A DNA stretch of 64,000 bases, from contig NZ_BMED01000002.1 in assembly GCF_014636315.1 (NCBI RefSeq), positions 1,208,924-1,272,923 on the forward strand, written 5' to 3'. This DNA comes from Parundibacterium terreum (GTDB lineage Bacteria > Pseudomonadota > Gammaproteobacteria > Burkholderiales > Burkholderiaceae_D). The notes under the pieces were generated by a model. It was not told where the DNA came from and searched no databases. It saw only the letters and a program-made list of their open reading frames with translations. The position numbers were made by a program, and so were the translations under genes. Shown here piece after piece: positions 58,342-64,000 of this stretch (the stretch's first letter is position 1; every line of letters begins with the position of its first letter).

Positions 58342-60422
58342 TGGGCTTGCTTTTCCACCTGTACCAGCACATCGTAGAAGGTAGGCGCGCGGCCCATATC
58401 GGTCAGCTGCTGGCTGGTAACCTCGTTCACATTCTTGAAGTCCGATGCAAATTTTTTCCACCAGATAGACAGGCCCACCACCAGGCCCGCGCGCGCCTTC
58501 TCTGTTACGCGCACCACGGCAACAAAAGATCCGCGATCATTGAAGATGCGAACCTGATCTCCTTGCGCGATGCCGCGCGCTGCGGCGTCCACAGGATGCA
58601 TATCCAGATGAGGTTCGCCCTCGGTATCGCGCAGGCTCTGTACATTGACAAAAGAAGTGTTCAGGAAATTCCTCGCCGGCGGCGAGATCATTGCCAGCGG
58701 ATATCGCTGCGCCAGGGATGGATTACTGGCTACCGATTCATACGGAGGAATATAAGCCGGCAGGGGATCAAGGCCATCCTGCTGCATCCTGGCGCTATAG
58801 AACTCGCATTTACCGGAAGGGGTAGGAAAATTTCCGTGAGCGAATGGTGCATCGGGAAGCTTCAGTTTTGCCCAGCCTGTCTTCTTCAGCGAAGACCAGT
58901 CGAAATGTACTGCACGTTCATCGCTAGTCTTGAAGGCTTGTGCAGCGATTTCATCATCGGTTTCAAAGAAGCAGGGATCGGTAAAACCCATCCTCTGCGC
59001 AATCAGCCGGAAGATCTCGGTATTCGGCTTGGACTCTCCCAGCGGAGCAATCGCCGGATTATTCGCCATCATATACAGATGCCCATATGCGCCATGGATA
59101 TCGGTATGTTCCAGCTGCGTCGTTGCGGGCAGCAGGATGTCTGCGTAGTCAGCGGTATCGGTCTGAAAGTGTTCCAGCACGACCGTGAACAAATCTTCGC
59201 GCGCGAATCCTTGCGCGACAACGCCGGACTCGGGCGCCACCGCGACCGGATTGGAGTTGTACACAATCAATGCCTGGATCTGGGGGCCAAACTCAGGCGA
59301 GCTTTCGCGCAGCAGATCATTTCCTATCGTACTCATGTTGATCGTGCGTGGATACTTGCCCGCTGGTAGCAGGTCGGGGCGCTGCAAGGCCTGCAGGTTC
59401 TTGGGAAAGGATTCGGATACCGACAACTGCACACCGCCTGCTGCATGCCGCCAGGCGCCGACCAGCGCCGGCAGGCAAGCGATATTGCGCACCGCCATGC
59501 CGCCGCCGCGTACCCTTTGCAAACCATAGTTGGTGCGTATCATTACCGGTTCGCCGCGCTTTGCAGTAGCTCCATACTCGCGCGCCAATCCCGTGACCTC
59601 GGCGACTGTGATACCGCAGGTCTCGGCCACTCTTTCCGGGGGCCACTCCAGCGCCCTTTGCTTCAGTTGTTCAAAGCCCAGCGTGTATTGAGCAATGTAA
59701 TCATGGTCCAGCAAATCTTCGGCGATCAGCACGTGCATGATGCCCAGCGCCAGCGCGCCGTCAGTGCCTGGCAACAGTGCTATGTGCTGATGGCACTTCT
59801 CCGCAGTCAGAGAGCGATAGGGATCAATGGCAATCAGGCGCGCGCCCTTGCGCTTCGCTTCCTGCACGCGCATCCACAGGTGCAGGTTGGAGGCAATCGG
59901 GTTCCCGCCCCAAATGAGGATCAGCTTTGCGTCTTGCGCATGTTCGGTATCGGTGCCGACCTTGGCGCCTATCGTGTATTTGTAACCGGCGCCACCTGCG
60001 CTCGCACAAATGGTGCGATCAAGGAAGGACGCGCCGAGCTTGTTGAAGAAGCGGTGCGGCATGGAGTCGCTTTGCAACAGGCCCATCGTGCCTGCATAGC
60101 TGTAAGGCAAGATCGCTTCGGGGTCCTTGGCCGCTATCGTTTTTAGCCTGGATGCAATGGTATCCAGCGCCTCGTCCCAACTGATGCGCTCAAACTTTCC
60201 TTCGCCCTTTTTACCGACTCGCTTTTGCGGAAACAGCAGCCTGTCCTTGTGATAGGTGCGCTCGGTGTAACGCGACACCTTGGTACATAATACGCCGGCG
60301 GTAGTCGGATGCTCCGGATCTCCCTTCACATCGGCGGCGATGCCGTCCTTGACGGTCACATGCAGGGCGCAGGTATCGGGGCAATCGTGCGGACAAACGG
60401 CACGGACGATGGTACTGGTCAT
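58338..60422 (-). CDS. Molybdopterin oxidoreductase, formate-dehydrogenase-like
   Basis: 694 aa with AGGA upstream. N-terminal [4Fe-4S] ligands C10, C14, C18 and C46 (CPHDCPDTC...LCTK); a possible Mo-ligand cysteine in ICASAGGAGY (about 139); GGNPIASNLH and FTVVLEHFQTDTADYADILLP are pterin-binding segments; the C-terminal domain has DQVRIFNDRGS. No Tat signal, so cytoplasmic. Substrate could be formate or another small molecule; no electron-transfer subunit is nearby. A 14-bp tandem repeat lies in its leader. Confidence 0.85.
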   Translation of the reverse strand: MTSTIVRAVCPHDCPDTCALHVTVKDGIAADVKGDPEHPTTAGVLCTKVSRYTERTYHKDRLLFPQKRVGKKGEGKFERISWDEALDTIASRLKTIAAKDPEAILPYSYAGTMGLLQSDSMPHRFFNKLGASFLDRTICASAGGAGYKYTIGAKVGTDTEHAQDAKLILIWGGNPIASNLHLWMRVQEAKRKGARLIAIDPYRSLTAEKCHQHIALLPGTDGALALGIMHVLIAEDLLDHDYIAQYTLGFEQLKQRALEWPPERVAETCGITVAEVTGLAREYGATAKRGEPVMIRTNYGLQRVRGGGMAVRNIACLPALVGAWRHAAGGVQLSVSESFPKNLQALQRPDLLPAGKYPRTINMSTIGNDLLRESSPEFGPQIQALIVYNSNPVAVAPESGVVAQGFAREDLFTVVLEHFQTDTADYADILLPATTQLEHTDIHGAYGHLYMMANNPAIAPLGESKPNTEIFRLIAQRMGFTDPCFFETDDEIAAQAFKTSDERAVHFDWSSLKKTGWAKLKLPDAPFAHGNFPTPSGKCEFYSARMQQDGLDPLPAYIPPYESVASNPSLAQRYPLAMISPPARNFLNTSFVNVQSLRDTEGEPHLDMHPVDAAARGIAQGDQVRIFNDRGSFVAVVRVTEKARAGLVVGLSIWWKKFASDFKNVNEVTSQQLTDMGRAPTFYDVLVQVEKQAQ

Positions 60423-60499
60423 ATCAATATCCTAAAACTGCCTGGGCATCCTGATCCGGAAACGAGGTCAGGGTCGCAAATTTATTCAATGCCATCTGC

Positions 60500-60588
60500 T
60501 CGACAATATCTGCTCAACGATATCTACTCAACGATATCTACTCAACGATATCTACTCAACGATATCTACTCAACGATATCTACTCAAC
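60500..60588. repeat. Six-copy 14-bp tandem repeat before the oxidoreductase gene
   Basis: Unit TCAACGATATCTAC repeated without change at 60514, 60528, 60542, 60556 and 60570, preceded by a changed copy at 60500 (TCGACAATATCTGC) and followed by a partial TCAAC. Each unit holds the palindrome GATATC. It fills most of the 175-bp gap between argE and the oxidoreductase. Confidence 0.95.
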
Positions 60589-60597
60589 ACGCAGCGC

Positions 60598-61752
60598 TTA
60601 CCTGTTGGTAATCAGACGCTGCATGAAATTTTCACATTGTGCCAACTGGTCCAGGCTGACGAATTCATTCGGCGTATGCGCCTGCTCTATGCTGCCGGGG
60701 CCGCAAATGACTGTTGGTATGCCCGCCTTCTGGAACAAGCCTGCTTCCGTGCCATACGATACCGCACCGTTGGGCGCGTTCCCTGCCAACAGAGCTGCCA
60801 ATTGCACTATCCTGTGCTCTTCCTGCATCTGCAGGCCGGGTGCAGAGGCCAGCCATTCAAAATCGATCGCCGCCAAAGGTTCCACTTTCCGCATCTCCGG
60901 CAATAGGCCTGCTGCAAATTCCTGTATCTCCTGATACAGCGCTGCCGCGTCCATATCCGGCAAGGTGCGTGCCTCAAACTGGAATTCGCATTCCTTAGGC
61001 ACGATATTGGTTGCCAGGCCGCCGCGTATCAGGCCAGTCTGCATCGTCGAATACGGAACGGTGTACGAATCATCCCGTTTCTCTATACGCGCCAGCCTGT
61101 CGGCGATTTCACGGATATAGACCACGATGCGCGATGCATATTCAATCGCATTGACGCCATGTGTCGTATAGCTGGAATGCGCTTCGCGGCCGGTCACGCA
61201 GCAACGGAAACGGTGCGTCCCCTTGTGCGCAATGATGGGCTGCATCAGTGTCGGTTCACCGACGATGCATCCCGCAGGCTTCAAGCCAATTTCTTCCAGA
61301 TCCTGTATCAGTCCACGCACGCCTATGCAGCCTATCTCTTCATCATAGGAAAGCGCCAGGTGCAGCGCCGTGTCCTGGTCGGCAGCTAGGAACTCCGACA
61401 CCTTGGACAGCGCCGTCGCGATATACCCCTTCATATCCGCAGAGCCGCGCGCATACAGGTTATCGCCCTTGATGGTCGCCTTGAAAGGATCGGTATCCCA
61501 TTGCTGCCCCTCGACTGGTACTACGTCGGTATGGCCGGACAGGATGATGCCGGGCTTCTTGCCCTCGCCCAGTGTAGCGAAAAGATTGGCCTTCTTGCCT
61601 GTGCTGTCATAGGTCAGGCGCGATTCCACGCCATAGCTTGCCAGATAATCCCTGATCCAGAATATCAGCTCCAGGTTGGAATCGCGGGATACGGTGCGAA
61701 ATGAAATCAGCTGTTCCAGTATTTCCAGAACTTTGGACGAAGGTCGCGCCAT
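60598..61752 (-). CDS. argE: Acetylornithine deacetylase
   Basis: 384 aa M20 metallopeptidase from the ATG at 61752 (MARPSSKVLEILEQL). Zinc ligands and catalytic residues: SGHTDVVPVEG (about 72-82), SADMKG, YDEEIGCIGVRG and VGEPT. It removes acetate from N-acetylornithine in arginine synthesis. A closely related deacetylase of other acetyl-amino acids cannot be excluded. Followed by the tandem repeat and the oxidoreductase on the same strand. Confidence 0.9.
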   Translation of the reverse strand: MARPSSKVLEILEQLISFRTVSRDSNLELIFWIRDYLASYGVESRLTYDSTGKKANLFATLGEGKKPGIILSGHTDVVPVEGQQWDTDPFKATIKGDNLYARGSADMKGYIATALSKVSEFLAADQDTALHLALSYDEEIGCIGVRGLIQDLEEIGLKPAGCIVGEPTLMQPIIAHKGTHRFRCCVTGREAHSSYTTHGVNAIEYASRIVVYIREIADRLARIEKRDDSYTVPYSTMQTGLIRGGLATNIVPKECEFQFEARTLPDMDAAALYQEIQEFAAGLLPEMRKVEPLAAIDFEWLASAPGLQMQEEHRIVQLAALLAGNAPNGAVSYGTEAGLFQKAGIPTVICGPGSIEQAHTPNEFVSLDQLAQCENFMQRLITNR

Positions 61753-61781
61753 AATTTTCTTTTGGTCAATGATCATGATGG

Positions 61782-61812
61782 CCCGGCTGCAGAATAGTCT
61801 TCTGCATCCGGG
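61782..61812. promoter_or_regulatory. Hairpin between argE and the hydroxyacid dehydrogenase gene
   Basis: CCCGG (61782-61786) and TGCAGAA (61788-61794) pair with TTCTGCA (61800-61806) and CCGGG (61808-61812), loop TAGTC, small bulges. It lies in the argE leader, 30 nt before the start, and 87 nt after the previous stop. No U-run. Confidence 0.5.
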
Positions 61813-61898
61813 TTAGAAACTCTACTATAACTGCGCCCGCACGAGTCTGCTCATCGTTTATCGCTGCTACTTATGCGGCTTCTATCCGGTGCCTACAA

Positions 61899-62822
61899 TT
61901 ACCCTGGCAACTTATCCGCTGCCGTCCCCAGGCGCAGGCCAGGGTTCAATTGCTCCAGGCCCAGCAATGCGGCGGATTGGTCTGCATTCGGCACCGTTTG
62001 CAGCAGGCTGCGGTAAGCCTGCGTTACCAACTCAGCGACCGGCAAGGCCAGCTTTGCCTCTTGCGCAGCAATCAATACGTTCTCCATATCCTTGGCCTGG
62101 CTCTTGACCTGGCCTCCGGGCATGAAATTCCTGTCCAGCATACGCTGCCCATGGACCTCCAGTATCCTGCTCTCGGCAAAGCCGCCGCGTAGCGCAGCCC
62201 TAACTGCTACCGGGTCTGCTCCACCCGCCTGCGCCAGCAATAAGGCCTCCGCAATGATGCTTAAGGTACCACCGACGATCAACTGGTTACAAAGTTTCGC
62301 CAGTTGCCCAGAGCCCGGCTCGCCGACGCGAGTCGGCCGGCCAAAGACTTTCAGTATCTCTTCCACCTTGGCATACACGGCAGCATGCGCGCCGACCATG
62401 ATGGCCAGGCTGCCCGCCTCCGCACCAAGTACGCCACCGGAAACCGGTGCATCGACAAAGGCAATCCCTTTTTGCGCCAGCAAGCTGTGAAACGCGACCG
62501 CCTCGGATTGCTTCGTGGAACTCATGTCGATGAAGATACTCGTTGCGCCTATCGCCGGCAGCGCAGCTAGCATCACTTGCTCAACTATATGCCCGGCCTC
62601 CAGCATCGTGATAATGAAGTCGACCGGCTTATCTTCATAACGGACTGCCTGTGCCGGAGATACCGCCATTTGCGCACCCAATGCCAGTAGTTCTTCGGCC
62701 TTGCTCGCAGTGCGGTTCCAGACTATGACGCGGTGGCCTGCTTCCAGCAGGCGTTTTGCCATAGGCTTGCCCATCAAGCCAGTGCCCAGGAAGGCGATGC
62801 GTTTCGATGTATCCATGTTCAT
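61899..62822 (-). CDS. Beta-hydroxyacid dehydrogenase (tartronate semialdehyde reductase/HIBADH family)
   Basis: 307 aa. NAD(P) fold FLGTGLMGKPMAKRLL (about 11-26), substrate loop DAPVSGGVLGAEAGSL (about 120-135) and catalytic lysine in GSGQLAKLCNQL. Reduces or oxidises 3-hydroxyacids such as glycerate or 3-hydroxyisobutyrate. The DAPVSGG form fits both GarR and HIBADH; no gene nearby decides between them. Confidence 0.88.
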   Translation of the reverse strand: MNMDTSKRIAFLGTGLMGKPMAKRLLEAGHRVIVWNRTASKAEELLALGAQMAVSPAQAVRYEDKPVDFIITMLEAGHIVEQVMLAALPAIGATSIFIDMSSTKQSEAVAFHSLLAQKGIAFVDAPVSGGVLGAEAGSLAIMVGAHAAVYAKVEEILKVFGRPTRVGEPGSGQLAKLCNQLIVGGTLSIIAEALLLAQAGGADPVAVRAALRGGFAESRILEVHGQRMLDRNFMPGGQVKSQAKDMENVLIAAQEAKLALPVAELVTQAYRSLLQTVPNADQSAALLGLEQLNPGLRLGTAADKLPG

Positions 62823-63085
62823 TCAGCTTTTCAAGTTTGCAATCAAGGTTGTAGTGAATCAAGCGTCCATGGAATCGTGGTTGGCACATGCACGGGCGAC
62901 TGTCTGGCGAGGTGGCGCGAGGTGATATTGTGCATCGCCTCCGCTGGGCAGGATCAAGGTATAGATGCAGCCGGATGTGCAATTTTGTCACTAAGGATTT
63001 CAGCGGTAAAGATGCGTAACGCGCATTTGCGATATCATGTCACCCTTGTAGCTCTTTTTATCTAACACGGGATAGGTTTTCGACT

Positions 63086-63640
63086 ATGTTGAACAAAAAA
63101 ATTCTTGCCGCAGGTGCCATCCTGCTATTGGCTCAGGTGAGCTCGTTTGCCGCGGATAGCTTTTTGGGTGCGGACTCCGTATCCGGCGAATTCGGCACCG
63201 GCAATAAATCCAAGCTGGCGAGGGTTGGCCTGCAGTACGACTGGGGCAAGCAATGGCTGCAATACAATGGCATGCATGTAGGCGGCTATTGGGATGTGAC
63301 GCTGGCACAGTGGCACAACACCGCCTATAAAGGCGTTGCCGATGCAACTCAGAACATTACCGATATCGGTGTAACTCCCGTGTTCCGCCTGGAATCTGAT
63401 TCCAAAAAAGGGTTTTATGGCGAAGCAGCGATCGGCTTTCACTTGATGTCGCACGTCTATAACAATAACGGACGCCCATTCTCTACTGCCTTCCAGTTTG
63501 GCGATCATATCGGCGTTGGCTATGTATTCAACAATGGCTGGGATGTTGCACTGAAAGCCCAGCATTTCTCCAATGGCGGCATCAAGCACCCGAACCCGGG
63601 TGCCAACCTGGCTGTGCTGAAAGTGGGCCATTCGTTCTAA
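63086..63640 (+). CDS. pagL: Lipid A 3-O-deacylase
   Basis: 184 aa with a signal peptide (KKILAAGAILLLAQVSSFAA) and an eight-strand outer-membrane barrel ending in GHSF. The catalytic H160 and S162 lie in AQHFSNGG, followed by the conserved NPG (170-172), which is the PagL signature. It removes the 3-linked acyl chain from lipid A at the cell surface and can soften TLR4 recognition. Single gene next to an rrn operon. Confidence 0.93.
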   Translation: MLNKKILAAGAILLLAQVSSFAADSFLGADSVSGEFGTGNKSKLARVGLQYDWGKQWLQYNGMHVGGYWDVTLAQWHNTAYKGVADATQNITDIGVTPVFRLESDSKKGFYGEAAIGFHLMSHVYNNNGRPFSTAFQFGDHIGVGYVFNNGWDVALKAQHFSNGGIKHPNPGANLAVLKVGHSF

Positions 63641-63663
63641 GAATTAGAACAGCATTGTTTATT

Positions 63664-63687
63664 AAGGGCGCTACGGCGCCCTTTTTC
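63664..63687 (+). terminator. Terminator of pagL
   Basis: GGGCGC (63666-63671) and GCGCCC (63676-63681), extended by AA/TT, then five T residues. Confidence 0.88.
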
Positions 63688-63888
63688 ACGTCTAAAGAAA
63701 TGTGGTGATGAGAGAAATGAGGGGACCATGCTGAAGGCACACTGATCTTGCTGTTTTACGGAAGAGGAATTGGATGACGGAGGGGAGTCTGAGGCCAGGG
63801 CGAACTGAATTAAATGTCGAGCCGGCCAAGCCGGTTATAAGGAAGCGAGGCTTATAAGAGCGACGCAGTAAAGCCGGCCGCGCAAAGC

Positions 63889-63925
63889 AAAAACCCCTCA
63901 CTCTTTCGAGGGAGGGGTTTTCTAG
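63889..63925 (-). terminator. Terminator of the rrn operon
   Basis: 10-bp stem AAAACCCCTC (63890-63899) and GAGGGGTTTT (63912-63921). The minus strand continues into a T-run (TTTTTGC). It lies 10 bp beyond the 3' end of the 5S rRNA gene. Confidence 0.92.
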
Positions 63926-63931
63926 ATAAAA

Positions 63932-64000
63932 GCCTGACAATAACCTACTTTCACACTGGTTGCAGCACTATCATTGGCGCAGAGTCGTTTCACGGTCCTG
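63932..64000 (-). rRNA. rrf: 5S ribosomal RNA (3' portion)
   Basis: The minus strand reads AACGACTCTGCGCC...GTGCTGCAACCAGTGTGAAAG...TAGGTTATTGTCAGGC, the 3' half of a betaproteobacterial 5S rRNA. About 69 nt are inside the window; the 5' end and presumably the 23S and 16S genes lie beyond the right edge. Confidence 0.95.

Noticed and set aside
60500..60588. Short regular repeats considered as a CRISPR array
   Set aside because: The 14-bp units are contiguous with no spacers and no cas genes are present; it is a simple tandem repeat.
63692..63940. 82-codon frame between pagL and the 5S gene
   Set aside because: It runs through the rrn terminator and into the mature 5S rRNA end; such frames are common mis-annotations beside rRNA operons.

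Overview
The window is a gene-dense chromosomal segment of a Gram-negative betaproteobacterium. Gene order and protein types (dusB-fis-purH, ruvCAB, tyrS-dtd beside an M23 peptidase and anmK, a compact thi cluster under a TPP riboswitch, OmpC-type porins starting MKKSLLA) suggest Burkholderiales, probably Oxalobacteraceae (Herminiimonas/Janthinobacterium-like). This placement is an inference from sequence reading, not a search. No prophage, transposase, CRISPR array or plasmid function was seen; most genes are core or metabolic.

Layout. 1-10 kb: 3' end of a prolyl oligopeptidase, PduO-type cobalamin adenosyltransferase, FAD-linked D-lactate/glycolate-type dehydrogenase with a LysR regulator, YdhF-like aldo/keto reductase, an unrecognised secreted protein, an AlaC-type aminotransferase, a DsbA-family protein, anmK and an M23 murein peptidase. 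11-24 kb: tyrS-dtd-phosphatase, type II NADH dehydrogenase, dusB-fis, purH, ruvC-ruvA-ruvB, a small membrane protein, a YaiI-family protein, a hydratase and a glutathione transferase. 23.5-31 kb: two tandem porins, coq7, a predicted Na+/H+ antiporter, uvrD and an exported chorismate mutase. 31.6-36.6 kb: thiC-thiS-thiG-thiD-thiE on the minus strand behind a TPP riboswitch. 36.8-42.2 kb: valS, DUF2147 and DUF3025 proteins, pyrC. 42.4-49.8 kb: a glutamate/aspartate ABC importer with two binding proteins, glutamate dehydrogenase and a LysR regulator. 49.9-64 kb: Atm1-type ABC exporter, YciA-type thioesterase, PhoD phosphatase, FkbM methyltransferase, acyl-CoA ligase, a molybdopterin oxidoreductase coupled to a lipoprotein peptidase, argE, a beta-hydroxyacid dehydrogenase, pagL, and the 3' end of a 5S rRNA gene with its terminator (an rrn operon entering on the minus strand).

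How genes work together. The thi genes cover pyrimidine and thiazole synthesis plus coupling, but no glycine oxidase (thiO) or thiH is present. The glt/gdh/LysR block looks like uptake and deamination of glutamate. tyrS and dtd overlap by 4 bp, joining Tyr-tRNA charging to D-amino-acid proofreading.

The most unusual signals are non-coding: a 142-bp imperfect palindrome between purH and ruvC; a roughly 200-bp multi-hairpin block inside the thi operon; a six-copy 14-bp tandem repeat in the leader of the molybdopterin oxidoreductase; paired dyads upstream of gdhA and of one porin; a nested hairpin before fis; and a thiC riboswitch whose expression hairpin contains the Shine-Dalgarno sequence. 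I found no clear new multi-gene system.
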